From NCBI RefSeq assembly GCF_001683795.1, contig NZ_LIGX01000032.1, positions 1 to 64,000 on the forward strand: a stretch of DNA of 64,000 bases, written 5' to 3'. A program made the translations under genes and the position numbers. This stretch comes from Neoakkermansia glycaniphila. Lineage in GTDB: Bacteria > Verrucomicrobiota > Verrucomicrobiia > Verrucomicrobiales > Akkermansiaceae. The notes beneath the pieces are model-generated. The model did not search any database and was not told the DNA's origin. It was given only the letters and a program-made list of their open reading frames with translations. Every line of letters begins with the position of its first letter. Position 1 is the stretch's first letter. Below, in pieces: positions 37,146 through 45,577 of the stretch.

Positions 37146-39728
37146 ATGTCCGAGCGTAGAAATCCATATCCTTTCGATGTTTTCGAGCCCAAATGGCAGC
37201 AGATTTGGGATGCTGAAAAGACTTTCAAAGTAGCGAATCCGGGTGAAGCCGGGTTCGATGCTTCCCGGCCGAAGTGCTATATTCTCGATATGTTCCCGTA
37301 TCCGAGCGGTGCGGGGCTCCATGTCGGTCATCCGGAAGGGTATACGGCGACGGATATCGTGTCGCGCTACAAGAGGATGAACGGTTTCAATGTGCTGCAT
37401 CCGATGGGTTGGGATTCGTTCGGCCTTCCCGCCGAGCAGTACGCGATCAAGACGGGGCAGCATCCCGCGGTGACGACTCAGGGGAATATCGACAATTTCC
37501 GCCGCCAGCTGAAGATGCTGGGCTTTTCCTACGACTGGGATCGCGAGATCGCGACGACCGATCCGGAGTATGTGCGATGGACGCAGTGGGTGTTCCTGAA
37601 GCTGTACAATTCCTATTTCTGCAAGGAGTGCAATAAGGCGAAGCCCGTGGCCGAGCTGGAAGCGAAGGGCTGGAGCCGCGACGAGATCGATGCGGTGCGC
37701 CTTGCCTATGTGGCCGAGGTGCCGGTGAACTGGTCGCCCGATATGGGTACGGTGCTGGCGAATGAGGAAGTAGAGGAGTGGCGCAGTAAGGGACATACGA
37801 TCGAGCGCCGTATGCTGCGCCAGTGGATGCTCCGCATTACGGACTATGCGGAACGCCTGATCGATGAGCTGGAGCCTCTCGACTGGCCGGAATCCATCAA
37901 GCTGCTGCAGCGCAACTGGATCGGCAAGTCGGAAGGAGCCGAGGTGGCTTTCAAGGCAAACGGGCATGAGATTACGGTGTATACGACGCGCCCCGATACG
38001 TTGTTCGGCGCAACATATATGGTGCTTTGCCCCGAACACCCGCTGGTGGACGAGATGGTGACGGACGAAGCGCGGGAGGCCGTGGCCGAGTACCGAAAAG
38101 CCTGTGCGGCGAAGAGCGATCTGGAGCGTACGGATCTGGCGAAGGACAAGTCCGGCGTGTTTACGGGCGCGTATGCGGTGAATCCCGTGAACGGCAAGGA
38201 GATTCCGATCTGGATTGCCGACTATGTGCTGATGGGCTACGGTACGGGCGCGATTATGGCGGTGCCCGCACACGACGAGCGCGATTTCGAGTTTGCGCAG
38301 AAGTTCGAGCTTCCGATTCTGCAGGTGGTGGCTCCGCCGAGCGACGATATTCCGTGGCAGGGTTTCTGCGGCTATGAAGGTACGAGCGTGAATTCGGATT
38401 TCCTGACGGGCCTGTCCACACCCGAGGCCAAGAAGCGGATGATCGCCTGGCTGGAAGAGAAGGGCGTCGGCCGAGGCAAGGTGAATTACAAGCTGCGCGA
38501 CTGGCTGTTCTCCCGCCAGCGTTACTGGGGTGAACCGTTCCCGATTGTGTGGAATGAGGAGGACGGACGCCATTACCCGCTTTCCGAGAGCGAGCTGCCG
38601 CTGTTGCAGCCGCAGATGGAGGATTTCAAGCCTTCCGGCGATCCCCGCGGCCCGCTGGTGAAGGCGACGGAGTGGATCCGCTATTCCGAGACCTCCCACC
38701 GCGAGACGAATACGATGCCCCAATGGGCGGGTTCCTGCTGGTATTATCTGCGTTATCTCGATCCGAAGAATGCCTGCGCCTTTGTCGATCCTGAAGTGGA
38801 GCGCTACTGGATGGGCAGTTCCGAGAAGCCCGGCGGCGTGGATTTGTACGTGGGCGGTACGGAGCATGCGGTGCTGCATTTGCTGTATGCCCGTTTCTGG
38901 CACAAGGTGCTGTTCGATCTCGGGTTGCTTTCGACGAACGAGCCGTTCAACAAGCTGGTGAATCAGGGGCTGATTCTCGGTGAGGACGGGCAGAAGATGT
39001 CCAAGTCCCGAGGCAATGTGGTGAATCCCGACGATATTGTGCAGCAGTACGGTGCGGATTCCCTGCGCATGTATGAGATGTTCATGGGGCCGCTGAAGGA
39101 TGTGAAGCCCTGGGCGACGAAGGGTGTGGAAGGGGTTTCCCGCTTCCTGGCCCGCGTCTGGCGCGTCGCGTTTGTGGAGAATCAGGCGGGCGAGTGGACT
39201 CTTTCCGGCAAGGTGACGGCCTGCGGATGTCCCGAAGGCAGCATTTCTCCGGTGCGTAAGGAGGTGCACAAGACGATCAGGAAGGTGACTTCCGATATTG
39301 AGGAAATGTCGTTCAATACGGCCATTTCCAAGATGATGGAATGCACGAACGCGATGACTTCGGCCGAGAAGGTTTGCCTGCCGGATTACGTGAATCTGCT
39401 GATGGTGCTCAATCCGTTCGCTCCGCATATCACGGAGGAGATTTACGCCCGTTTGTGCGAAGCGTTCCCGCAGTTGCCGAAGCAGCAGCTTTGCATGCAG
39501 GAATGGCCGAAGCACAAGGAAGAGTATCTCGTGGAGGATTCGCTTGAAATCGTGATCCAGATCAACGGCAAGCTGCGCGATAAGGTGCAGGTGGCCGCCG
39601 ATGCGGGTCGCGAGGATGTGGAAAGGGCGGCTCTCGCCCAGCCCCGCATTCAGGAACTGCTGGAAGGTCTGACGGTGCGCAAGGTGATTGTGGTGCCGGG
39701 CCGTCTGGTGAACATTGTTGCCAACTGA
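37146..39728 (+). CDS. leuS: Leucyl-tRNA synthetase
   Basis: 860 residues, normal bacterial length. Class I signatures are [15 protein letters not shown] (HIGH-like) and [16 protein letters not shown], with the CP1 editing domain between them ([13 protein letters not shown] and [15 protein letters not shown]). The anticodon-binding and C-terminal domains are complete ([15 protein letters not shown]). The start is fixed by the promoter position. It heads a run with rpe and a membrane-protein gene on the same strand. Confidence 0.96.
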   Translation: MSERRNPYPFDVFEPKWQQIWDAEKTFKVANPGEAGFDASRPKCYILDMFPYPSGAGLHVGHPEGYTATDIVSRYKRMNGFNVLHPMGWDSFGLPAEQYAIKTGQHPAVTTQGNIDNFRRQLKMLGFSYDWDREIATTDPEYVRWTQWVFLKLYNSYFCKECNKAKPVAELEAKGWSRDEIDAVRLAYVAEVPVNWSPDMGTVLANEEVEEWRSKGHTIERRMLRQWMLRITDYAERLIDELEPLDWPESIKLLQRNWIGKSEGAEVAFKANGHEITVYTTRPDTLFGATYMVLCPEHPLVDEMVTDEAREAVAEYRKACAAKSDLERTDLAKDKSGVFTGAYAVNPVNGKEIPIWIADYVLMGYGTGAIMAVPAHDERDFEFAQKFELPILQVVAPPSDDIPWQGFCGYEGTSVNSDFLTGLSTPEAKKRMIAWLEEKGVGRGKVNYKLRDWLFSRQRYWGEPFPIVWNEEDGRHYPLSESELPLLQPQMEDFKPSGDPRGPLVKATEWIRYSETSHRETNTMPQWAGSCWYYLRYLDPKNACAFVDPEVERYWMGSSEKPGGVDLYVGGTEHAVLHLLYARFWHKVLFDLGLLSTNEPFNKLVNQGLILGEDGQKMSKSRGNVVNPDDIVQQYGADSLRMYEMFMGPLKDVKPWATKGVEGVSRFLARVWRVAFVENQAGEWTLSGKVTACGCPEGSISPVRKEVHKTIRKVTSDIEEMSFNTAISKMMECTNAMTSAEKVCLPDYVNLLMVLNPFAPHITEEIYARLCEAFPQLPKQQLCMQEWPKHKEEYLVEDSLEIVIQINGKLRDKVQVAADAGREDVERAALAQPRIQELLEGLTVRKVIVVPGRLVNIVAN

Positions 39729-39743
39729 TTTGTCTCTCTGTTT

Positions 39744-40400
39744 ATGTTGATTGCTCCTTCTTTGCTGGCGGCCGATTTCACGCAGATCGGGAACGAAGCC
39801 CGGCGCGCGTTTATTGCGGGTGCGGATTGGCTCCATCTCGACGTGATGGACGGCCATTTCGTGGATAATGTTTCGTTCGGTCCGGATGTGTGCGCCGCCG
39901 TGCGCCGTGCCGTCGGCCCGACGGCGTTCCTCGATGCTCACCTGATGATTACTGCGCCTGATCATTATTATCCGCGTTTCGTGAAAGCGGGCGTGAATCT
40001 CATTTGCATCCATGCCGAACTGGACGGGCAGGTGGATTTGTCCGCGACGTTGCGCGGCATCCGCGAGGCTGGGGTGCAGTGCGGCCTTGCCGTGAATCCC
40101 GCGACTCCGTGGGAGGCCTGCCTTCCGTATCTGGAAGCGGTGGATATGGTGCTGGTGATGTCCGTAGTGCCCGGGTTCGGCGGACAGTCGTTCATGGGCG
40201 AGGTACTGGACAAGGTGCGCGCTCTGGCCGCATGGCGCAAGGAGCACGGCGCTTCTTTCCTGATCCAGATGGACGGAGGAATCGGAGCGGAACAGGCTCC
40301 TTTGTGCCGCGAGGCCGGCGCTGATTGTCTGGTGGCAGGATCTTCGACCTTCCGCGCCAAGAGTATGTCCGATGCCATCATGACCATGAGGAATGCTTGA
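39744..40400 (+). CDS. rpe: Ribulose-phosphate 3-epimerase
   Basis: 218 residues. It interconverts ribulose 5-phosphate and xylulose 5-phosphate in the pentose phosphate pathway. Motifs: APSLLAADF at the start, LHLDVMDGHFVDNVSFGP with metal-binding His and Asp, VLVMSVVPGFGGQSFM and IQMDGGIG (catalytic Asp). It lies 15 nt after leuS and touches the next gene. Confidence 0.95.
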   Translation: MLIAPSLLAADFTQIGNEARRAFIAGADWLHLDVMDGHFVDNVSFGPDVCAAVRRAVGPTAFLDAHLMITAPDHYYPRFVKAGVNLICIHAELDGQVDLSATLRGIREAGVQCGLAVNPATPWEACLPYLEAVDMVLVMSVVPGFGGQSFMGEVLDKVRALAAWRKEHGASFLIQMDGGIGAEQAPLCREAGADCLVAGSSTFRAKSMSDAIMTMRNA

Positions 40401-40401
40401 T

Positions 40402-41223
40402 ATGGATGCGGATAAGGAAGGTGTGCAGCCGCAGGTGCAGGAAGCGGCAGAGTCCGGCGGCAAGGCTCGGCGCTCTTCGCTGAAGGGTGTGCTGATCAAT
40501 GTGATTTTGCCCGTGCTGATTCTCGATTATTGCAGCAAGGGCAGTATGGAGCCGTGGGCGGATTTCGAGGTGGGCCGTTTCTGGCATCTGGGCCCCGTGT
40601 GGGCGATGGTGCTGGCTCTCCTGCTGCCGATTACGTACGGCCTGCAGGAGCTGATCCGCCATAAGAGGGTGGATTTGATGTCGTCGGTCGGGCTGGCCGG
40701 GGTGCTGCTGACGGGCGTGATTACGATTCTCGTGGTGGGTGAGGAAGGTTCCATCGCGGCGTCGACGCCGTGGCTGTTTGCCAGCAAGGAGGCTTTGATT
40801 CCTCTGGTGCTGGCAGCGGCGGTGCTGGTTTCCCGCAAGAGCGAGTCTCCGTTGCTCCAGACGTTTCTGTACAATCCCGATGTGTTCGATGTGGCATTGA
40901 TCGAAAGGCGTGTGAAGGAAGCCGGCAATGAGTCTGCCTACGGGAAGCTGCTGGGACAGGCGACGTGGATTCTGGCCGGTTCTCTGATCGTGTCGTCCGC
41001 CGCGAATTTCTGCCTTGCATTGTATTTCCTGATGCCCGTGCTTTTGGAACCCGTTGCACTGCAGCAGGAGCAGTACAATTATGCCGTAGGCCGCATTACA
41101 TGGTGGGGTTTCATCGTGATCGGCGTGCCGTTGATGATTGCCCTGATGGCGGTGATGCTGCGGCTGATTCGCCGCCTCGGCGAGCTGACGGGGCTGGGGC
41201 GTGATCGCCTGCTGCTGCGCTAA
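40402..41223 (+). CDS. VC0807-like multi-spanning membrane protein
   Basis: 273 residues with six hydrophobic helices. Phrases such as LINVILPVLILDYCSKGS, WAMVLALLLPITYGLQELI and VGLAGVLLTGVITILVVG fit the VC0807/septation-protein-A-like group, whose biochemical role is not established. A long polar N-terminal tail of about 30 residues precedes the first helix. An ATG at 40393 overlaps the rpe stop and is an alternative start. It is cotranscribed with rpe. Confidence 0.6.
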   Translation: MDADKEGVQPQVQEAAESGGKARRSSLKGVLINVILPVLILDYCSKGSMEPWADFEVGRFWHLGPVWAMVLALLLPITYGLQELIRHKRVDLMSSVGLAGVLLTGVITILVVGEEGSIAASTPWLFASKEALIPLVLAAAVLVSRKSESPLLQTFLYNPDVFDVALIERRVKEAGNESAYGKLLGQATWILAGSLIVSSAANFCLALYFLMPVLLEPVALQQEQYNYAVGRITWWGFIVIGVPLMIALMAVMLRLIRRLGELTGLGRDRLLLR

Positions 41224-41235
41224 CTCGCTTTGGGG

Positions 41236-41264
41236 TTGACTTCTGCGCCCCGAATGTATTGAAT
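41236..41264 (+). promoter_or_regulatory. Promoter of the lipoprotein gene at 41272
   Basis: TTGACT, 17-nt spacer, TTGAAT, with 7 nt to ATG. Confidence 0.55.
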
Positions 41265-41271
41265 AAACGTG

Positions 41272-41739
41272 ATGAAGCGGTCTTTTGCCTTTCTTGTTGC
41301 CTGTATCTGCGGTTTGTCGGCGTGCGCGCCGACTCATTCCGAACTGCGCGAGATTGCGGATGTGCCGTTGAAATCGACATCGGTGCCCGACTGGGAAAGC
41401 GGCTTGCTGCGAGCCAACGCCACGTACCATCTGTACGGGGCAATGACAGGCAAGGAGCGGGTCGCCCTTCTCGGCGATTATTATTATGCGACGTGGTACG
41501 ATGCTTCTCCGGAGCAGAAGACGCGGCTGGTGTTCCAATACCAGCAGGCGGCCACGGGTTCGCAGGTGAAGGAATTGGTCATCGACTTTGCTCCGGGGCG
41601 CGAGCGGGGCGAGCGGCATGAGTGTTTCCGCTTTACGGGCAAGGAACGCGCAAAGCTGGGAGATATTCTGGCGTGGCGTCTGTTGCTTGAGGTGAACGGC
41701 AAGGTGGTCGATTCGGAGCAGTCGTACCTTTGGGAGTGA
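41272..41739 (+). CDS. Small lipoprotein of unknown function
   Basis: 155 residues, not recognised. The N-terminus is a lipoprotein signal peptide (lysine-arginine start, hydrophobic core, lipobox LSAC with Cys at about residue 18). The mature part contains YHLYGAMTGKERVALLGDYYYATWYD and an apparent beta-rich end. It has its own promoter and a terminator shared with the facing PEP-CTERM gene. The GTG codon just upstream is less likely than this ATG because of the promoter. Confidence 0.65.
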   Translation: MKRSFAFLVACICGLSACAPTHSELREIADVPLKSTSVPDWESGLLRANATYHLYGAMTGKERVALLGDYYYATWYDASPEQKTRLVFQYQQAATGSQVKELVIDFAPGRERGERHECFRFTGKERAKLGDILAWRLLLEVNGKVVDSEQSYLWE

Positions 41740-41807
41740 TCCATGGTTTCGGAAGGTTGTTCCGGTAAGTGGATTGCGGCATGGTGTTCGTTCTCCGGAA
41801 GATGCAA

Positions 41808-41835
41808 AAGGCATCCCTGAAGTCAGGGATGCCTT
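41808..41835. terminator. Bidirectional terminator
   Basis: AAGGCATCCCTGA with TCAGGGATGCCTT, loop AG, between the convergent lipoprotein and PEP-CTERM genes. Confidence 0.85.
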
Positions 41836-41861
41836 CTGATTGAAGATGTGCCAGTAACAGA

Positions 41862-42677
41862 TCAGGCGTCGCGGCGTCTGCGACGAAGCGACAGCAGCGC
41901 AAGGCCGGCGAGGCCAAGTGTAGCTGTAGCCGGTTCCGGTACGGTGAAATCCTTGGCCGAATGTGAAGCAAGGTAGGTGATTTCTTCCTGATTCAGGACG
42001 CCGGAGTAAAGCGCGAATTCGTCGAATGCGGCCGTTCCGCCGGGAGTCAGTGCAATGGAGGTGAGCTCTCCGGAAAAGTTGACCCCGGTTGCATTCAGGA
42101 ACTGAGTGCCGTCCCGGTACACTTGCAGTGTGCCGTTCTGGAATGTCAGGGCGATGTGCGCAAAACCCGTCATCGGGACGGTTGTGCCTTTCCAGTCGCC
42201 GAGGCCGGATTGGGTTCCGCTGTAAAATTGCCATGAACCTGAAGCCGTGGCACTTCCGCTATCCTTTTGGGAGAAAATGCGGTTTCCATTGGAGGAATTG
42301 AGCTGGAACATGTTGGCATATTGAGCCGAACCATTGTCCTTGACAAAGAAGGACAGAGAAAAACCGTCGGTGGTATTGACTCCCAAGCTGTTGTTTGGGC
42401 CGCTGCCCTGCAGGGTCAGCTTGGCGCCACCGCCGGGGCAGTTGAAGGCGAAATTGCTGCCGAGCGCTCCACTGCTCCAGCCGACCCATCCGGAAGAAGC
42501 AGTCCACATGCCTGTGCCCGGATTTTCGGCAAGGTTGTAATTGACGGCTGCAGCCGTGCCGGATCCTGTGCCGGAGATTTTTTCGAAGTCGTAGTGGTAA
42601 CGAAGGGATGTATCAGCCTGAACGATACCGGCTGACAAGGCAAACAGAGCAGAGATCGAGAGTAGGGTCTTTTTCAT
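41862..42677 (-). CDS. PEP-CTERM protein with LamG/concanavalin-like domain
   Basis: 271 residues. Signal peptide at 1-22. Residues 25-235 show the beta-sandwich pattern of LamG/Laminin_G_3 domains (GFSLSFFVKDNG, HIALTFQNGTLQVYRDG, AFDEFALYSGVLNQEEI). The tail VPEPATATLGLAGLALLSLR plus RRRRDA is a textbook PEP-CTERM signal: the VPEP motif, a membrane helix and a basic end, recognised by exosortase for surface sorting. No exosortase is in the window. The promoter lies inside an inverted-repeat element and reads toward this gene. Confidence 0.88.
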   Translation of the reverse strand: MKKTLLSISALFALSAGIVQADTSLRYHYDFEKISGTGSGTAAAVNYNLAENPGTGMWTASSGWVGWSSGALGSNFAFNCPGGGAKLTLQGSGPNNSLGVNTTDGFSLSFFVKDNGSAQYANMFQLNSSNGNRIFSQKDSGSATASGSWQFYSGTQSGLGDWKGTTVPMTGFAHIALTFQNGTLQVYRDGTQFLNATGVNFSGELTSIALTPGGTAAFDEFALYSGVLNQEEITYLASHSAKDFTVPEPATATLGLAGLALLSLRRRRRDA

Positions 42678-42699
42678 GAAATGAATAATATCCGGCAAA

Positions 42700-42727
42700 A
42701 TTATACTGATTTTAAATCCGCAGTCAA
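42700..42727 (-). promoter_or_regulatory. Promoter of the PEP-CTERM gene, split by an inverted repeat
   Basis: On the - strand, TTGACT (42722-42727), 16-nt spacer, TATAAT (42700-42705). The spacer is the left arm of an inverted repeat, so the -35 box lies inside the 42703-42886 element and the last half of the -10 box outside it. Start of transcription is expected near 42693, 16 nt before ATG. Confidence 0.75.
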
Positions 42728-42886
42728 GCCATATAATATGACTGCCTGAGCGTACGCGCCAAAATAGAGCATGGTATTATTGTCATGAAGAGGAAGAAAT
42801 TGTATGAATATATTTTATATGTTGTATGTTTTTTAATTCAAAACGAATGTATTTTTTATAAAATTATGCGGATTTAAAATCCGTAT
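42703..42886. repeat. Inverted-repeat element, probable invertible promoter (ON orientation)
   Basis: Left arm 42703-42722 and right arm 42867-42886 are inverted copies of TGCGGATTTAAAATCMGTAT, 19 of 20 identical. The 144-bp interior is A/T-rich and without a gene. The gene-facing arm is preceded by TTGACT; at the far arm the same position reads AATTAT and the outer side reads TATGCC, so only the gene side is a promoter. This is the layout of phase-variable invertible promoters. Confidence 0.6.
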
Positions 42887-43058
42887 GCCAATTCATCTCT
42901 TGAACATATTCGATAAGCCCGTGAAACGGGAATGGGATCAATTTGGCTCGCTGTATCATCTTTTGTAAAACAATATATAGGAGTTGTTGTGTGGTTTCGA
43001 TCGATTGGTTGGCTGCAAGTTGGGCGTGTTGGGAGATATGAGTGTGGAGCGGATACGA
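42887..43058. other. Intergenic region
   Basis: No gene supported. A 61-codon frame on + (42932-43117) runs through the sufE terminator and has no family resemblance. Confidence 0.35.
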
Positions 43059-43087
43059 AAAAGGCGCCGAATAACGGCGCCTTTCAA
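43059..43087 (-). terminator. Terminator of the argF-sufE operon
   Basis: AAAGGCGCCG (43060-43069) with CGGCGCCTTT (43075-43084), loop AATAA; TTTTTCG follows on the - strand. Confidence 0.85.
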
Positions 43088-43107
43088 TGGTTGTTGATGC
43101 TTCTGTT

Positions 43108-43524
43108 TTACGAATGAATGGCTTCGGCCGCGGCTTTTTTGATTTGGCCCGTCATGGAGTTCAAGGCATTGGCGCGCGTGGGCGCGAGGTGTTCCTTGAG
43201 TCCTGTTTCATCGATGCGTCCAAGGTCGGCACGGACGATTTCTTCCGGCGATAATCCGGACAGAAGGCGGATGAACAGGGCGATGAGCCCTTTGGTGATG
43301 ACTGAGTCGCTGTCCGCCGAGAGAATCATTTTACCGTCGACGAGTGTCGTTCCGAGCCAGACGCGGGACTGGCATCCCTGAATGAGGTTGTTTTCCTGGC
43401 GGAAGCAGTCTTCCATGGGCGGCAGTTTGCGGCCGAGGGAGATGATGTATTCGTATTTTTCCGTCCAGTCTTCGAAGAAGGAGAGTTCTTCGAGGAGTTC
43501 GTTCAAGCGTTCTTCGTAGGTCAT
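43108..43524 (-). CDS. sufE: SufE-family cysteine desulfurase partner
   Basis: 138 residues. SufE takes sulfur from a SufS-type desulfurase for Fe-S cluster assembly. The sulfur-accepting cysteine falls at residue 51 (LIQGCQSRVWL), the same number as in E. coli SufE, and FIRLLSGLSPEEIV and LAPTRANALNSM are typical. It starts 9 nt after argF stops. No suf operon is seen here, so it is an isolated copy. Confidence 0.92.
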   Translation of the reverse strand: MTYEERLNELLEELSFFEDWTEKYEYIISLGRKLPPMEDCFRQENNLIQGCQSRVWLGTTLVDGKMILSADSDSVITKGLIALFIRLLSGLSPEEIVRADLGRIDETGLKEHLAPTRANALNSMTGQIKKAAAEAIHS

Positions 43525-43533
43525 GGCCGGAGG

Positions 43534-44445
43534 TTAGCGGTTGTTGGCGAGTGTGGCGAGTACTGCCTTCTGTGCGTGCAGGCGGTTTTCCGCTTCGGTG
43601 AAGATGACGGGGGCGAACTGTTCGAGGATTTCTTCGGTGATTTCCATGCCGCGATAGGCCGGGAGGCAATGGAAGACGCTGTGGCCGGACGCTGCATGGG
43701 CGAGCAGTTCCCTGTTGACCTGATAGGGAAGGAAGTGCTGTTCCTTGGTGCCTTTTTCCGATTCCTGCCCCATGGAGATCCATGTGTCGGTGTTGATGAC
43801 GGTGGCGTTGCGGGCGGCTTCGACGGGATCGGTGCTGAAGATGACGCGGTCGGTGTCGAGGTGGCGGCGGAAGGCTTCGTCGGGCATGTATTGTGCAGGT
43901 GCGCCGATGGCAAGAGTGAAGCCGAGGTGTTTGGCTGCCCACATCCATGAGCGGGCCATGTTGTTGTCGCCGTCGCCGACGAAGGCGATTTTCATGTCTT
44001 TCCACGAGCCGACGCCGTAGAGTTCTTCGATGGTGAGGAGGTCTGCGAGGATTTGGCAGGGGTGTTCCGCATCCGTGAGGGCGTTGATGGTCGGCAGTTC
44101 GGAGTAGTTGGCAAAGTCGACGACTTCCTGTTGTTCGTAGGTGCGGATGACGGCGCCGTGTATCATGCGGCCGAGGACGCGGGCCGTGTCGGAGATGGGT
44201 TCGCCGCGGCCGAGCTGGATGTCGCGCGTGGAGAGGAACATGGGGCGGCCGCCCAGTTCGCTGATGCCGACTTCAAAGGAGACGCGCGTGCGCGTGGAGG
44301 ATTTGGAGAAGATGAGTGCCCAGGTTTGCCCCTGCAGGGGGAGTTCTGCATGGCGGCCGCGTTCGGCTTTGAGTTTGTGGCCGAGTGCAAGCAGATCCCT
44401 GATTTGTTGTGCAGTCAGTTCTTCGATGGACAGGAGATTTTTCAT
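43534..44445 (-). CDS. argF: Ornithine carbamoyltransferase
   Basis: 303 residues. It makes citrulline from ornithine and carbamoyl phosphate in arginine synthesis. The carbamoyl-phosphate motifs SKSSTRTR and HPCQILADLLT and the ornithine-side FHCLPAYRG are intact. The ATG at 44445 gives the normal start (MKNLLSIEEL); the frame could extend four codons to a TTG. It is cotranscribed with sufE. Confidence 0.95.
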   Translation of the reverse strand: MKNLLSIEELTAQQIRDLLALGHKLKAERGRHAELPLQGQTWALIFSKSSTRTRVSFEVGISELGGRPMFLSTRDIQLGRGEPISDTARVLGRMIHGAVIRTYEQQEVVDFANYSELPTINALTDAEHPCQILADLLTIEELYGVGSWKDMKIAFVGDGDNNMARSWMWAAKHLGFTLAIGAPAQYMPDEAFRRHLDTDRVIFSTDPVEAARNATVINTDTWISMGQESEKGTKEQHFLPYQVNRELLAHAASGHSVFHCLPAYRGMEITEEILEQFAPVIFTEAENRLHAQKAVLATLANNR

Positions 44446-44523
44446 AATGCGACTCAAGAGGAAGCGCGGAGGATAACAATACCCGACGGGAAATGAAAGT
44501 GCTTTTTTCGCCAGCAGGCCATT

Positions 44524-45573
44524 TTATGGCAAAGTGGCAGGCGTGCCTTCATTTGCCGGAGGCTGCAGAGGTCGCCCGGTTTCGTCGTAGCCATGGCTGT
44601 GCAGGTATGCCCGGAGTTCTTCGCTGGTCCAGTAATCCTGTTCTCTGAGTTCCCGGCCAAGTTCCATGGTGGCGTCGGTGGCTCCTTTGCTGTTCAAATG
44701 GTTGACGGTGTCGGCGAATTCCCTGGGGTTCGGGTTGACTCCCAATGCCGGATCGCGGAGGACAGGCATGATGGTGGCGATGTCCAACGCGAGAGAAGCA
44801 TAGTAGGCGCGGGCTTGTTCTTCCCGGAGGGTACGAGGGATGGAGTAAACGACTCGGACGCCGTTCCGGGCACACCAGTCGCGGATGTCGGTGAGGAGTT
44901 GTCTGCCGAACCGGTTGAGTTTGGATTTGGGCATCATTTCTGCCGGGTTGAAGGGGAGAGCTTGCCTCATCCAGTTGTGGTTGACGCTCATCCAGCCCGA
45001 TTCCGTGAGGTTTTTATCGATGGAGTATCGGTACAGTTCGTCGGAGAAGAGGGGCTTCAGGAGGCGTATGAGTACGGTGGATGCATCTCCCCGGAGGATG
45101 GTGGTGTAGTGTTCCGCCGACGGTGTGAAGAGGTGTGCCGCATGGTCGAGCGGTTTGCTGTGGTGGACAAGGAATTTGAGGCCGGATGTGGTGTAGTTGT
45201 GGAAGGGGTATTCGATTCCTGTCAGGTTGTCCGGTTCGATGGCAACGATCAGGGTGTCTCCTTTTTTGAGGTAGGAGAGGGCGAGTTCGGTGTTGACGGC
45301 GGCTCCGAATCCGGCGTGCGTGGCTGCGTTGACGAGGGGGATGCCATCGTGCTGCAGGAGGAGGGCCGGGTTGATGCCGGTTCGGCTGCTGGATCCGCCC
45401 GCAAGTACGTATTTGTGGTCGTGGTCTCGCTCGATGGTTTCCTGCCAGCGGTCGGATCGGTTGATGGCTTCTCCGAAGAAGCTTTTTTCGGTGTCGAAGT
45501 GTGTGTCGAAGTAGGCCACGAATCCCAGGCCGATCAGGACGGAGCAGAGCAGGATGATGAGGGTTTTCTTCAT
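44524..45573 (-). CDS. SGNH-like exported protein paired with an MBOAT acyltransferase
   Basis: 349 residues. One N-terminal signal anchor (1-22), then a periplasmic domain. The phrase KYVLAGGSSSRTGINPALLL places a serine in a GxSxxRxGI block, as in SGNH/AlgX-type O-acetylation partners; DTLIVAIEPDNL follows. The matching His is not obvious, though HLNSKGATD near residue 308 is a candidate for the end of the domain. It follows the MBOAT gene by 4 nt. I infer that it receives acyl groups passed across the membrane by MBOAT and puts them on a surface polysaccharide. Confidence 0.65.
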   Translation of the reverse strand: MKKTLIILLCSVLIGLGFVAYFDTHFDTEKSFFGEAINRSDRWQETIERDHDHKYVLAGGSSSRTGINPALLLQHDGIPLVNAATHAGFGAAVNTELALSYLKKGDTLIVAIEPDNLTGIEYPFHNYTTSGLKFLVHHSKPLDHAAHLFTPSAEHYTTILRGDASTVLIRLLKPLFSDELYRYSIDKNLTESGWMSVNHNWMRQALPFNPAEMMPKSKLNRFGRQLLTDIRDWCARNGVRVVYSIPRTLREEQARAYYASLALDIATIMPVLRDPALGVNPNPREFADTVNHLNSKGATDATMELGRELREQDYWTSEELRAYLHSHGYDETGRPLQPPANEGTPATLP

Positions 45574-45577
45574 GGCG

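Noticed and set aside
36480..40499. A 1339-codon open frame on the - strand
   Set aside because: It is antisense to the pduO-type adenosyltransferase, leuS and rpe genes. Its His/Arg/Pro/Gln-rich translation has no domain pattern, and it results from GC-biased third positions of the real genes.
42703..42886. The inverted repeats at 42703 and 63299 as MITEs or insertion remnants
   Set aside because: No target-site duplication was seen at the ends, the interiors are unrelated, and both sit at the same distance upstream of PEP-CTERM genes with promoter boxes at the arms.
42932..43117. Small + strand ORF between the first element and sufE
   Set aside because: It runs through the sufE terminator, has no ribosome site or promoter, and no family resemblance.
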